From positions 2,790,001 to 2,854,000 of the forward strand of contig CAWJVZ010000004.1 in NCBI GenBank assembly GCA_963846475.1: DNA of 64,000 nt, in the 5' to 3' direction. This document shows, piece after piece, positions 38,914-47,808 of the stretch (positions within the stretch are counted from its first letter, which is position 1; every line of letters begins with the position of its first letter). The notes beneath the pieces were generated by a model. It did no database searches and was not told where the DNA came from. It saw only the letters and a program-made list of their open reading frames with translations. This stretch comes from DASWJZ01 sp963846475 (lineage in GTDB: Bacteria > Pseudomonadota > Alphaproteobacteria > Rhizobiales > Afifellaceae). The translations under genes were made by a program, and so were the position numbers.

Positions 38914-41058
38914 TCAGGCGGCCGCTTCGCCCTTGTCGGTCCGTTGCTCGCCCTTGATCTCCTGGCCGGTCTGCTGGTCGACGACCTTCATCGACAGGCG
39001 AACCTTGCCGCGTTCGTCGCTGCCCATGAATTTGACGTAGACCTTGTCGCCTTCCTTGACCACGTCCTTCACATTCGCCACCCGCTGGGGAGCGAGCTGC
39101 GACACATGGACCAGGCCGTCGCGCGAGCCGAAGAAGTTCACGAAGGCGCCGAACTCGACGATCTTAACCACCGTGCCCTGATAGATATGACCGACCTCCG
39201 GCTCGGCGGCGATGCCCTGGATCCACTTGATCGCGGCGCGGATCGAGTCGGCGTTGGCGGAAGCGACCTTGACGGTGCCGTCGTCCTCGACATTGATCTT
39301 CGCGCCGGTCTTCTCGACGATTTCGCGGATCACCTTGCCGCCCGAGCCGATCACTTCGCGGATCTTGTCCACCGGGATTTTCAAGACCTCGATGCGCGGC
39401 GCATGCTCGCCAAGCTCGGCGCGCGCGTGTCCCAGCGCCTTGTTCATCTCGCCGAGGATGTGCAGCCGGCCGCCCTTCGCCTGATCGAGGGCGTTCGACA
39501 TGATCTCCTCGGTGATGCCCTGGATTTTTATGTCCATCTGCAGCGCGGTCACGCCGTTGGCCGTGCCCGCCACCTTGAAATCCATGTCGCCGAGGTGGTC
39601 CTCGTCGCCGAGGATGTCGGAGAGGACGGCGAAGCGCTCGCCTTCCTTGATGAGGCCCATGGCGATGCCCGCGACGGGCGACTTCAGCGGCACGCCCGCA
39701 TCCATCAGCGCCAGCGAGGTGCCGCAGACCGTCGCCATCGACGACGAGCCGTTCGACTCGGTGATCTCGGAGACGACGCGGAGCGTGTAGGGGAACTCGT
39801 GCGCAGCCGGCAGCATCGGATGCACGGCGCGCCAGGCGAGCTTGCCGTGGCCGACCTCGCGCCGCCCGGGCGAGCCCATGCGGCCGGTCTCTCCCACCGA
39901 ATAGGGCGGGAAATTGTAATGCAGCATGAAGCTTTCTTTGTAGGTGCCTTCCAGGCTGTCGATCATCTGCTCGTCCTCACCGGTGCCGAGCGTAGCTACG
40001 ACGATGGCCTGGGTCTCGCCGCGGGTGAAGAGGGCGGAGCCGTGGGTGCGCGGCAGGAAGCCCGCTTCCGCGACGATCGGGCGGACCGTCTTGAGGTCGC
40101 GGCCGTCGATGCGCCGGCCTTCCTCCAGGATGCGGCCGCGGACGATCCCGCTCTCCACTTTCTTGAAGAGGTCGGAGACGAGCTGGGCGGACGGCGCATT
40201 CTCGGCGCCGGGGGGGCAAAGCTCGGCCTTCACTTTCGCCTTCATCGCATCGATGGCGTCGCGCCGCTCGGCCTTGCCGGTGATCGAATAGGCGCGCGCC
40301 AGCTCCTCGGCGGCCATCTGCTTGACGCGACCGTAGAGGTCGGCCTGGTCGTCGACGCTGAAGTCGCGCGGCTCCTTGGCGGCGCGCTCGGCGAGGCGGA
40401 TGATGCTATCGATCACCGGCTGGAACGAGCGGTGGCCGAACATCACGGCGCCGAGCATCACGTCCTCCGGCAACTCCTGGGCTTCCGATTCCACCATCAG
40501 CACCGCGTCGGCGGTGCCGGCGACGACGAGATCGAGCTTGCTGTCCTTCAGCTGGTCGGAAGCGGGGTTGAGCACGTAGCTGCCGTTGATGTAGCCGACG
40601 CGGGCGCCGCCGATCGGCCCCATGAAAGGCACGCCCGAGAGCGTCAGGGCGGCGGAAGCGGCGACCATGCCGACGATATCGGGGTCGTTCTCAAGGTCAT
40701 GGGAGAGCACCGTGACGACAACCTGGGTGTCGTTCTTGTAGCCATCGGCGAAAAGCGGACGGATCGGGCGGTCGATGAGGCGCGACGTCAGCGTCTCCTT
40801 TTCGGTCGGACGTCCTTCGCGCTTGAAAAACCCGCCCGGAATGCGGCCCGCAGCATAGTATTTTTCCTGGTAGTTCACGGTGAGCGGGAAGAAATCCTGG
40901 CCCGGCTTCGGTTCGTGCATCGACACGACGGTGGCGAGCACCGTGGTCTCGCCGTAGGTGGCCACAACGGCCCCGTCGGCCTGCCGGGCGATCTTGCCCG
41001 TCTCCAGGACGAGCTTCCGCCCGCCCCATTCCATTTCCACTTTCTGGTGGTCAAACAT
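38914..41058 (-). CDS. pnp: Polyribonucleotide nucleotidyltransferase (PNPase)
   Basis: PNPase degrades RNA phosphorolytically from the 3' end and is part of the degradosome. The 714-residue protein has two RNase PH domains (GETTVLATVVS, FFKREGRPTEKETL, TRGETQAIVVATLGTG, RREVGHGKLAWRA), a KH domain (KIREVIGSGGKVIREI) and an S1 domain (GAFVNFFGSRDGLVHVSQL). The ATG at 41058 follows AAAGGAACAG; the frame extends 15 codons upstream without homology. It follows rpsO by 161 bases that contain an inverted repeat (annotated). Trailing residues QEIKGEQRTDKGEAAA are a charged tail. Confidence 0.96.
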   Translation of the reverse strand: MFDHQKVEMEWGGRKLVLETGKIARQADGAVVATYGETTVLATVVSMHEPKPGQDFFPLTVNYQEKYYAAGRIPGGFFKREGRPTEKETLTSRLIDRPIRPLFADGYKNDTQVVVTVLSHDLENDPDIVGMVAASAALTLSGVPFMGPIGGARVGYINGSYVLNPASDQLKDSKLDLVVAGTADAVLMVESEAQELPEDVMLGAVMFGHRSFQPVIDSIIRLAERAAKEPRDFSVDDQADLYGRVKQMAAEELARAYSITGKAERRDAIDAMKAKVKAELCPPGAENAPSAQLVSDLFKKVESGIVRGRILEEGRRIDGRDLKTVRPIVAEAGFLPRTHGSALFTRGETQAIVVATLGTGEDEQMIDSLEGTYKESFMLHYNFPPYSVGETGRMGSPGRREVGHGKLAWRAVHPMLPAAHEFPYTLRVVSEITESNGSSSMATVCGTSLALMDAGVPLKSPVAGIAMGLIKEGERFAVLSDILGDEDHLGDMDFKVAGTANGVTALQMDIKIQGITEEIMSNALDQAKGGRLHILGEMNKALGHARAELGEHAPRIEVLKIPVDKIREVIGSGGKVIREIVEKTGAKINVEDDGTVKVASANADSIRAAIKWIQGIAAEPEVGHIYQGTVVKIVEFGAFVNFFGSRDGLVHVSQLAPQRVANVKDVVKEGDKVYVKFMGSDERGKVRLSMKVVDQQTGQEIKGEQRTDKGEAAA

Positions 41059-41103
41059 GGCTGTTCCTTTCGTCATGGGAGACGCAGGACCGGCCATGAA
41101 CAA

Positions 41104-41203
41104 GACGGCAGGGCGCTCCGGCTGAGGAGATCAGCATCGAAGCGACCGGCGATCCTGCCATGGCCATTCCCGCCTCATGAGAACGGCGGGCGGCCCTGCC
41201 GTC
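41104..41203 (-). promoter_or_regulatory. Inverted repeat in rpsO-pnp leader, candidate PNPase autoregulation element
   Basis: GACGGCAGGGC at 41104-41114 and GCCCTGCCGTC at 41193-41203 are a perfect 11-base inverted repeat bracketing about 78 bases, with an inner hairpin CCCGCC/GGCGGG at 41169-41190. The whole structure lies between rpsO and pnp, in the 5' leader of pnp. In E. coli a long hairpin at this position is cut by RNase III and lets PNPase limit its own synthesis. The position and base pairing fit, but the function is inferred. Confidence 0.6.
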
Positions 41204-41219
41204 CCGCCATTGCGACACG

Positions 41220-41489
41220 CTAGCGGCGCAATCCGAGCCGCGAGATGAGCGTCTGGTAGCGGCTTTCGTCGCGCGACTTGAGATAGTCGAGCAGGCGGCG
41301 GCGCTGCGACACGAGCTTCAGGAGGCCGCGCCGCGAATGGTTGTCCTTCACGTGGCTCTTGAAATGCTCGGTCAGATTGGAGATCCGCTCCGAGAGAATG
41401 GCGACCTGCACTTCAGGCGAGCCGGTGTCGCCGCTCTTGGTGGCGAATTCCTTCATCAGTTCCTGTTTTCGATCAGCTGTGATCGACAT
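41220..41489 (-). CDS. rpsO: 30S ribosomal protein S15
   Basis: Ribosomal protein S15, 89 residues, binding the 16S rRNA central domain. It starts MSITADRKQELMKEFATKSG and contains GSPEVQVAILSERI, HFKSHVKDNHSRRGLLKLV and RRRLLDYL, matching the family throughout. The start overlaps the 3' end of truB by 17 bases, so translation is coupled. In E. coli S15 represses its own translation; no such element can be identified with certainty here. Confidence 0.97.
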   Translation of the reverse strand: MSITADRKQELMKEFATKSGDTGSPEVQVAILSERISNLTEHFKSHVKDNHSRRGLLKLVSQRRRLLDYLKSRDESRYQTLISRLGLRR

Positions 41490-42459
41490 CGGTCATCCTC
41501 GTTTCTGCATTGCCGGGCCGATCGGGGCCGTCGGACAGATTGAACACGCGTTTCGGATTGAAAGCGCCCTTCTCGACCTCGCCCAGCGCGACGGGAACGC
41601 CGCCGTAAACCGCATAAGCAGGGCCTGACATGACGGGCGCATCCCGTCCTCTGAGGATCACGGCCTGGCCCCTCTTCAGGCGGGCCGCGTCCTTCTCGGT
41701 CATGGCGAGCGCCGGGATGCCGTCCAGCGCCGTCGCAACCGAATACAGAGCCTCCGCGGCGACAGCGCCATCGGAAGCCCCGGCCTTATGGCGCAACTCA
41801 TCCAGCTTTTCCAGCGGAATCATGTGCTCTTCGCCGAACGGCCCGACCACCAGCCGGCGAAGCGCCGCCACGTGGCCGAACGTGCCGAGGCGCCGGCCCA
41901 TGTCGCGCGCGAGCGCCCGCACATAGGTGCCCTTGCCGCATTCCGCCAGGAAAATGCTGTGATCCGGGTCGGGCATGCCGACGAGATCGAGCCGGTGCAC
42001 GGCGATGTCGCGCGCCTCCAGCTCGACGGCCTCGCCGTCGCGGGCGAGATCATAAGCGCGCTCGCCGGCAATCTTGATTGCGGAGAAGCGCGGCGGCACC
42101 TGGCTGATTCTCCCGGTGAATTCCGGCAGGATTTTCCGGATATCCGCCTCGCTCGGCCGAACCTCCGAGGTGGCGACCATGGCGCTTTCCGTGTCGTCGG
42201 TCGGCGTCTCCTCGCCCCAGCGCACGGTAAAACGGTAGACTTTGCGTCCGTCCATGACGAAGGCGACCGTCTTGGTGGCCTCGCCGAGCGCGATCGGCAG
42301 CGAGCCGGAGGCCAGCGGGTCGAGCGTGCCGGCGTGACCGGCCTTGGCGGCGCCGAAAAGCCGCTTCACTCGCGCCACGGCCTCGGTCGAAGTCATGCCG
42401 ACCGGCTTGTCGAGCACCAGCCAGCCGTCAACTTTTCGGCCCTTGTCGCGCCGGCGCAT
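41473..42459 (-). CDS. truB: tRNA pseudouridine(55) synthase
   Basis: TruB converts U55 to pseudouridine in the T-loop of tRNA. The family core is VDGWLVLDKPVGMTSTEAV, with the catalytic Asp in GHAGTLDPLASGSLPIALG, then VPPRFSAIKIAGERAYDLA and GKGTYVRALARDMG. The ATG at 42459 gives 328 residues and overlaps the stop of the upstream unknown gene (TGATG). Frame extension upstream of this start is not conserved. It is in the rbfA-truB-rpsO-pnp order usual for Proteobacteria. Confidence 0.95.
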   Translation of the reverse strand: MRRRDKGRKVDGWLVLDKPVGMTSTEAVARVKRLFGAAKAGHAGTLDPLASGSLPIALGEATKTVAFVMDGRKVYRFTVRWGEETPTDDTESAMVATSEVRPSEADIRKILPEFTGRISQVPPRFSAIKIAGERAYDLARDGEAVELEARDIAVHRLDLVGMPDPDHSIFLAECGKGTYVRALARDMGRRLGTFGHVAALRRLVVGPFGEEHMIPLEKLDELRHKAGASDGAVAAEALYSVATALDGIPALAMTEKDAARLKRGQAVILRGRDAPVMSGPAYAVYGGVPVALGEVEKGAFNPKRVFNLSDGPDRPGNAETRMTDVDHS

Positions 42460-42878
42460 CAGCGCTTGAACGCTGTCGTGCCGCTCTTGGCGACACACCC
42501 CTTTGGCAGCGACTTCATGGGGCCCTGTTCGTATCCCTGCGGCTTCAAAGTCTTCCAGATCAGGTAGCCTGCCTGTATGCCGCCTTCGTTCTCCGATGTA
42601 TAAAAGGGACCAAGGGCATCTCTCAGGAGTGGATCTATGCCCGCGAGCGGGGGTAGTCCGCCTGCGATCGCTGTGTGAATCGCGTGCAATCCCTGAGCTG
42701 AGCTGATCACGGCGCTCATTTCAGCGCCCCTGTAATCGCTCAAACGAACGTTGACCGGGTCCGGATCGGCTTTCTCAATCGCCTCTATGTCGGCCACCGC
42801 TGCCTTGAGCTTCTTCCACAGATGGAAGCGGCTTTCATGGGACATGCTTCTGATATCGCCTGGGATGCGATCGATCAT
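42459..42878 (-). CDS. Unknown 139-aa protein between rbfA and truB
   Basis: I do not recognise this protein. It begins MIDRIPGDIRSMSHESRFHL and has a charged helix (LWKKLKAAVADIEAIEKADP), a variable middle with GAEMSAVISSAQGLHAIHTA, and a C-terminal part with GPFYTSENEGG, YLIWKTLKPQGY and a basic end. No signal peptide, membrane segment or catalytic motif is obvious. The gene overlaps the rbfA stop by a few bases and the truB start (TGATG), so it is translated as part of the ribosome-maturation operon. rbfA and truB are normally adjacent, so this is an insertion in an otherwise conserved block. The codon use resembles its neighbours. Confidence 0.7.
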   Translation of the reverse strand: MIDRIPGDIRSMSHESRFHLWKKLKAAVADIEAIEKADPDPVNVRLSDYRGAEMSAVISSAQGLHAIHTAIAGGLPPLAGIDPLLRDALGPFYTSENEGGIQAGYLIWKTLKPQGYEQGPMKSLPKGCVAKSGTTAFKR

Positions 42879-43279
42879 GACTCCTCCTTGTCGAGGTCGC
42901 GGGCGACCTCCGGCGACTTCAGCAGCTGATCGATGCGGCTGTCGTCCTCGAAGCGCGTATCGAGGCGGAACTTCAAGTCGGGCATCGACCGCATCTGGCG
43001 AAGCGCCGGCGCGATACGGCCGCGCAGGAATCGGGCGCTGCGGTTCAGCCGGTCGACCACGGCGTCGGGATCCGGCGCCGCTAGCGGCGCGACGAGCACC
43101 GTCGCGTGCTTCAGGTCGGCCGACATGCGCACCTCGGCCATGGAGACGAGCACCCCATCCAGCTCGACCCCCGCGTCGCTCCGGGCAAAGACCTCCGCCA
43201 GCGCATGCCGCACGAGCTCGCCGACCCGTAGCTGCCGCTGCGAGGGGGTTCCGGATTTTTGGTTGTCGAAACGGGGCAT
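42875..43279 (-). CDS. rbfA: Ribosome-binding factor A
   Basis: RbfA helps mature the 5' end of 16S rRNA and the 30S subunit. The 134-residue KH-type protein has RQLRVGELVRHALAEVFARS, VSMAEVRMSADLKHATVLV, LNRSARFLRGRIAPALRQMR and LKFRLDTRFEDDSRID, as in the family. infB, usually just upstream, is absent; the 370 bases upstream (43280-43649) hold only weak small frames. The gene heads the minus-strand rbfA-unknown-truB-rpsO-pnp operon, so its promoter must lie in that gap. Confidence 0.93.
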   Translation of the reverse strand: MPRFDNQKSGTPSQRQLRVGELVRHALAEVFARSDAGVELDGVLVSMAEVRMSADLKHATVLVAPLAAPDPDAVVDRLNRSARFLRGRIAPALRQMRSMPDLKFRLDTRFEDDSRIDQLLKSPEVARDLDKEES

Positions 43280-43289
43280 GTCTTGATCT

Positions 43290-43392
43290 TTGTGGTTCTG
43301 AAGGGCGGGAGGCTTTCAACCGTCTCCGTGAGGAGATGGCGGCGGCGCAACGGGCAGGTGAGGATTATGGCGTGGCCGATGTGGTGAACTAA
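43290..43392 (+). other. Possible 3' remnant of a gene (opposite strand, low support)
   Basis: In one plus-strand frame the bases encode EGREAFNRLREEMAAAQRAG and a short ending DVVN before TAA. The pattern resembles the C-terminal tail of a small soluble protein more than random translation, but no start or upstream coding part is visible. It may be a decayed gene fragment within the rbfA-efp gap. Confidence 0.15.
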
Positions 43393-43432
43393 CCGGCAGC
43401 ACCGCACCTCATCGTCAGGCTGTTACACAGCT

Positions 43433-43549
43433 TCAACTCCGCGCCATCTCCTCGATCCGATCGGCCTTATGCGGCGGCTCAACCCCGACCCCGCCCGCGA
43501 GAAGAACGAGCGGCGAAATGGAGAGCGCATAAATCTGCAGGCCGTTCAT
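43433..43549 (-). CDS. Possible small membrane peptide, 38 aa
   Basis: A 38-codon frame starts at an ATG about nine bases after GGGAGG and encodes MNGLQIYALSISPLVLLAGG and a charged end. A hydrophobic N-terminal half with a short polar tail is typical of small single-span proteins. It is located in the 370-base gap between rbfA and efp. The strong ribosome binding site and hydrophobic core support it, but the length allows chance. Confidence 0.35.
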   Translation of the reverse strand: MNGLQIYALSISPLVLLAGGVGVEPPHKADRIEEMARS

Positions 43550-43649
43550 TCGGAGAGCCTCCCGAGCACGGCACGTGGTAGCGAATGTAGGCCGAGCGCT
43601 ACTGAAATCCAATTGGTTTGGCCAGCAGATGCTGCCAGAAGCGTGCTTG

Positions 43650-44216
43650 TCAGTCCTTGGCGCGCTCGACATAGGAGCCGTCCGCCGTCATCACCACCAC
43701 CCGCGTGCCCGCCGCGATGTGCGGCGGCACCATGGTGCGGGACCCGTTCGACAGGATGGCCGGCTTGTAGGATGACGAGGCGGTCTGGCCCTTCATCGTC
43801 GGCTCCGTCTCCATCACCTCCAGCGTCACCTTTTGCGGCAGCTCGATCGCCACCGCCACGCCGTCGAAAATCGAGACCTGGCAGGGCATGTTTTCCTGCA
43901 GGTACACCGCCTGGTCGCCGATCACGTCGGCCGAGACGTGAACCTGGTCGTAGGTCTGCGGGTTCATGAACACGTAGCCGTCGCCGTCCTCGTAAAGGTA
44001 GGTGTGCTCGGTCTGCTCGACATAGGCGCGCTCGACCTGCTCCGTCGTCTTGTAGCGCTGCACCGTCTTCACGCCGTCGGAGAGCCGGCGCATTTCCACC
44101 TGCGTTGTCGGCGTGCCCTTGCCGGGAAAGAAGCTTTCGGCGGAGAGCACGGTGTACAGGGACCCGTCGATCTCCAGGATGTTGCCCTTGCGCACGGAGC
44201 TGGCGATAACCTTCAC
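43650..44216 (-). CDS. efp: Elongation factor P
   Basis: EF-P relieves ribosomes stalled at polyproline. The 188-residue protein has domain I with the modified Lys in FFPGKGTPTTQV, the position that is beta-lysylated in E. coli, then ERAYVEQTEHTYLYEDGDGY, and the OB domains ending NGSRTMVPPHIAAGT. The start is GTG behind CGAGG; longer frames lack conserved residues. It is divergent from epmA-epmB, the genes for its modification, over about 115 bases. Confidence 0.96.
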   Translation of the reverse strand: MKVIASSVRKGNILEIDGSLYTVLSAESFFPGKGTPTTQVEMRRLSDGVKTVQRYKTTEQVERAYVEQTEHTYLYEDGDGYVFMNPQTYDQVHVSADVIGDQAVYLQENMPCQVSIFDGVAVAIELPQKVTLEVMETEPTMKGQTASSSYKPAILSNGSRTMVPPHIAAGTRVVVMTADGSYVERAKD

Positions 44217-44331
44217 GTCGTGACCTCGTTTCAAAGACTTGCCGCGGATTTCCCCGCCCGCGATTGCGGGCGCACCATACTGATCTAGGGCGGAATGGCC
44301 AGCTTTGTTCAACGCCGGATGGGCTGCTGAG

Positions 44332-45397
44332 ATGCCGTCGAACGCCCGGCAATGGTGGCAACCGGAAAACCACGCCGGCCGCCGGCCCTTCCTCATGGCG
44401 CGAAACCGCATCGTCGCCGCGCTCCGCCGCTGGTTCGAGGCGGAGGGTTTTGTCGAAATCGACGCGGCAGCCCTGCAGGTCTCCCCCGGCAACGAGACGC
44501 ATCTCCACGCGTTCGCCACCGATTGGATCGGCCTGGACGATGCGAAGCGGCGGCTTTACCTCCACACCTCGCCGGAATTCGCCTGCAAGAAGCTGCTGGC
44601 GGCCGGCGAAGACACGAATCTTCGATTTTGCGCGGGTGTTCCGCAACCGCGAGGCAAGTGCGCTGCACGGCCCGGAATTCACGCTGCTCGAATGGTATCG
44701 GGCTGGCGAGAGCTATGAGCGGCTGATGGAGGATTGCACCTCGGTGCTAGCCAATGCGGCGGAGGCGGCGGGCGCGACGGAGTTCCGCTGGCGCGGCCGC
44801 GCCGCCGATCCGTTCGCCGAGCCGCAGCGAGTGACTGTCGCTGACGCCTTCGCCCGCTTTGCCGGCGTCGATCTCCTTGCGGCCCTTCCCGACGACGCGG
44901 AAACCGAGCCGGACCGCGATGCCCTGGCCGCAGCGGCCCGTGAGCTGGGGATTCGCACCGCCGAAGACGATACCTGGTCCGACATTTTCAGCCGCATTGT
45001 CACGGAAAGAATCGAGCCGCGTCTCGGCATCGGCCGCGCCACGCTCCTTTGCGACTACCCCGCGAGCGAGGCGGCGCTGGCGCGGCGCAAGCCGTCCGAC
45101 CCGCGCCTCTCGGAGCGTTTCGAGCTCTATGTCTGCGGCGTCGAGCTCGCCAACGCTTTTGGCGAGCTGACCGACCCGGACGAGCAGCGCCGGCGTTTTG
45201 AGGCGGACATGGACGAGAAGATGCGCATCTACGGCGAGAGCTATCCGATCGACGAGGATTTTCTGGCGGCGCTCGCCATCATGCCGCCGGCGAGCGGCAT
45301 CGCTCTCGGCCTCGACCGCCTCGTCATGCTGGCGACCGGCGCCACCCGCATCGACCAGGTACTCTGGACGCCCCTTTCGCTTGGAGAGCCGTCGTGA
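44332..45397 (+). pseudogene. epmA: EF-P lysine ligase EpmA, one frameshift
   Basis: EpmA (PoxA/GenX) is a truncated class II lysyl-tRNA synthetase-like enzyme that attaches beta-lysine to EF-P. The start reads WWQPENHAGRRPFLMARNRI, then LQVSPGNETHLHAF; near 44617 one extra base in an AATC stretch shifts the frame, and the rest is intact: IFDFARVFRNREASALHGPE, FTLLEWYRAGE, ELYVCGVELANAFGELTDP and SGIALGLDRLVMLATG. Removal of one base gives 1065 bases (354 aa), the family length. Motif 3 Arg and catalytic Glu are conserved. A sequencing error is likely. The stop overlaps the epmB start. Confidence 0.88.
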
Positions 45398-46443
45398 CCG
45401 TCAGAACCCTGCGGCGCCCGGCCGATCTGGCCGACGCCGGACTTGTCGCGCCGGAGCTTCTCCCGGAGCTGGAGCGCGTTGCGGCCCGCTATGCCGTGTC
45501 GATCAGCCCGGCCATGGCGGCCCTGATCGACCCTGACGACTCGGGCGATCCCATCGCCCGCCAGTTCCTCCCCGATCCGCAGGAGCTTCATCGCCAGCCG
45601 GTCGAGCGCGACGACCCGATCGGCGACCATTCACATGAGCCGGCGCCGGGTCTCGTCCACCGCTATCCGGACCGAGTGCTGCTGAAGCTGGTTTCCATCT
45701 GTCCGGTCTATTGCCGCTTCTGCTTCCGCCGCGAGATGGTCGGGCCGGGCCACGAGGCCGTGCTCTCCGACGCGAAGCTCGACGCGGCGCTCGCCTATAT
45801 CGCGGCCCACCCAAAAATCTGGGAGGTGGTGATCACCGGCGGCGACCCGCTGATCCTTTCCCCGCGCAGGCTGGCGGCCGTCGCCGGGCGCCTCGGCGCA
45901 ATCGCGCACGTAAAAATCCTGCGCTGGCATACGCGCGTGCCGGTCGTCGCGCCCGAGCTTGTGGACGACGCGCTGGTCGCGGCGCTGCAGGCGCCGGGCA
46001 AGGCGACGTGGCTGGTCGTCCACGCCAACCACCCGCGCGAATTCACCTCCGAAGCATGCGCCGCCCTCGCCCGCCTCATCGATGCCGGCATGCCGCTCCT
46101 CAGCCAGTCGGTGCTGCTGCGCGGCGTCAACGACGATCCGGCGACGCTGGAGGCGCTGATGCGCGCCTGCGTGGAGAACCGGATAAAGCCTTATTACCTG
46201 CATCACGGCGATCTGGCGCCGGGCACCGCGCATTTTCGCACGAGCATCGAAGAGGGCCAGGCCCTCATGCGCGAGATCCGCGGCCGCGTCTCCGGCCTGT
46301 GCCAGCCGGCCTATGTGCTCGACATTCCCGGCGGCCACGGAAAAGTGCCGGTCGGCCCGACCTATGTCTCGGCGGCAGGTGGCGCCTATATCGTCACCGA
46401 TTGCCGCGGGGTGGAGCACGCCTACCCGCCTCGCCCCGCGTGA
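45394..46443 (+). CDS. epmB: EF-P beta-lysylation protein, lysine 2,3-aminomutase-like
   Basis: EpmB converts (S)-alpha-lysine to (R)-beta-lysine for EF-P modification. The radical SAM motif is CPVYCRFCFRRE, followed by a PLP-type site region, GGDPLILSPRRL, RWHTRVPVVAPELV, HANHPREFTSEA and YLHHGDLAPGTAHFRTSI. Length of 349 residues matches EpmB rather than the longer KamA. The GTG start overlaps the epmA stop (GTGA), so both are co-translated. With efp across the gap, the whole EF-P modification route is present; the hydroxylase EpmC is not seen. Confidence 0.93.
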   Translation: MTVRTLRRPADLADAGLVAPELLPELERVAARYAVSISPAMAALIDPDDSGDPIARQFLPDPQELHRQPVERDDPIGDHSHEPAPGLVHRYPDRVLLKLVSICPVYCRFCFRREMVGPGHEAVLSDAKLDAALAYIAAHPKIWEVVITGGDPLILSPRRLAAVAGRLGAIAHVKILRWHTRVPVVAPELVDDALVAALQAPGKATWLVVHANHPREFTSEACAALARLIDAGMPLLSQSVLLRGVNDDPATLEALMRACVENRIKPYYLHHGDLAPGTAHFRTSIEEGQALMREIRGRVSGLCQPAYVLDIPGGHGKVPVGPTYVSAAGGAYIVTDCRGVEHAYPPRPA

Positions 46444-46532
46444 GTTTCCGGAGAGTGAAGCCAGCGTCGATCGGATCGCCTTGCGCGGTGAGGTCACACG
46501 CTTAGGATCGCACCAGCTACTCAGGACGCTCC

Positions 46533-47750
46533 GTGCAGCCCTTTCTCGCCCACCTTACCGAAACGCTGGCCGCTATCGACGCGGAGGGCCTGACCAAGCG
46601 CGAGCGGCTGATCACCACGCCGCAATCGGCGCATATCCGCATCAAGGATTCCCGCGCGCAGGGCGGCGAGCGCGAGGTGATCAATCTCTGCGCCAACAAT
46701 TACCTGGGCCTCGCCGACGACCCCGAGATCATCGCCGCCGCCCGCGAGGCGCTCCAAAACTTCGGCTTCGGCATGGCGTCGGTCCGCTTCATCTGCGGCG
46801 CGCAAACCCTGCACCGCGCCTTGGAGGAGCGGATCGCGCGCTGGCTCGGCAAGGACGATGCGATCCTCTTCGCCGCCGCCTTCGACGCCAATGGCGGCCT
46901 CTTCGAGCCGCTGCTGGGCGCCGAGGACGCCATCGTCTCCGACGCGCTGAACCACGCCTCGATCATCGACGGCATCCGCCTCTGCAAGGCCAAGCGTTAC
47001 CGTTTCGCCAATTCCGACATGAACGAGCTGGAGGCACGCCTGCAGGAGGCCGACCGCGACGGCGCCCGTTTTAGGCTGATCGCCACCGACGGCGTTTTTT
47101 CGATGGACGGCTACGTCGCCAGGCTGCCGGAGATCTGCGACCTGGCCGAGCGGTATGGCGCAATGGTCATGGTCGACGACGCGCACGCCCACGGCCATAT
47201 CGGCGCGGACGGGCGCGGCACGCCGGCGCTGACCGGCGTAAACGACCGCGTACAAATCGTTACCGGAACGCTGGGCAAGACGCTCGGCGGCGGCATGGGC
47301 GGCTTCGTCGCCGGCCCGCAGCCGGTAATCGACATGCTCCGCCAGCGGGCCCGGCCCTACCTCTTCTCCAACTCGCTCGCCCCGCCGCTCGCCGCCGGCG
47401 CGCTGAAGGCGATCGACATCGCCGAAGCCGCCGACGATCGCCGCGCGCACCTGGCAAACCTGGTCCGCCGCTTCCGCGCCGGCCTGGACGCCGCCGGCTT
47501 CGAGCTCCTTCCCGGCGAGACGCCGATCATCCCGGTGATGCTGCACGAGGCCAAGCTGGCGCAAAAAATGGCGGCGGCGCTCGACGAGCGCGGCATCTAT
47601 GTCGCCGGCTTCTTCTTCCCCGTCGTGCCGAAGGGCCGCGCCCGCATCCGCACGCAGATCTCGGCGGCGCTCTCCGAGGCGGACGTGGATTTTGCGGTGG
47701 ACGCATTTAGGGATGCGGGACGGGAGCTGGGGGTGATCGAACGACCTTGA
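46533..47750 (+). CDS. kbl: Glycine C-acetyltransferase (2-amino-3-ketobutyrate CoA ligase)
   Basis: PLP-dependent Kbl cleaves 2-amino-3-ketobutyrate with CoA to glycine and acetyl-CoA, following threonine dehydrogenase. The 405-residue alpha-oxoamine synthase has NLCANNYLGLADDPEIIAAA, FGFGMASVRFICGAQTLHR, FDANGGLFE, VDDAHAHGHIG and the PLP-Lys in GTLGKTLGGGMGGF. The GTG start is favoured by alignment; no strong Shine-Dalgarno is visible. Normally kbl precedes tdh immediately; here a toxin-antitoxin pair lies between. Confidence 0.95.
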   Translation: MQPFLAHLTETLAAIDAEGLTKRERLITTPQSAHIRIKDSRAQGGEREVINLCANNYLGLADDPEIIAAAREALQNFGFGMASVRFICGAQTLHRALEERIARWLGKDDAILFAAAFDANGGLFEPLLGAEDAIVSDALNHASIIDGIRLCKAKRYRFANSDMNELEARLQEADRDGARFRLIATDGVFSMDGYVARLPEICDLAERYGAMVMVDDAHAHGHIGADGRGTPALTGVNDRVQIVTGTLGKTLGGGMGGFVAGPQPVIDMLRQRARPYLFSNSLAPPLAAGALKAIDIAEAADDRRAHLANLVRRFRAGLDAAGFELLPGETPIIPVMLHEAKLAQKMAAALDERGIYVAGFFFPVVPKGRARIRTQISAALSEADVDFAVDAFRDAGRELGVIERP

Positions 47751-47808
47751 CTGGACCGAAGGCCGGAGCCGATGTAGGATTGTAGGAACAATGCGAGAGG
47801 AGGCTCGA

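Noticed and set aside
37924..41223. A 1099-codon plus-strand frame opposite pnp
   Set aside because: Antisense of pnp and out of frame with the GGDEF/EAL gene. pnp has all its domains, so this long frame is a composition artefact.
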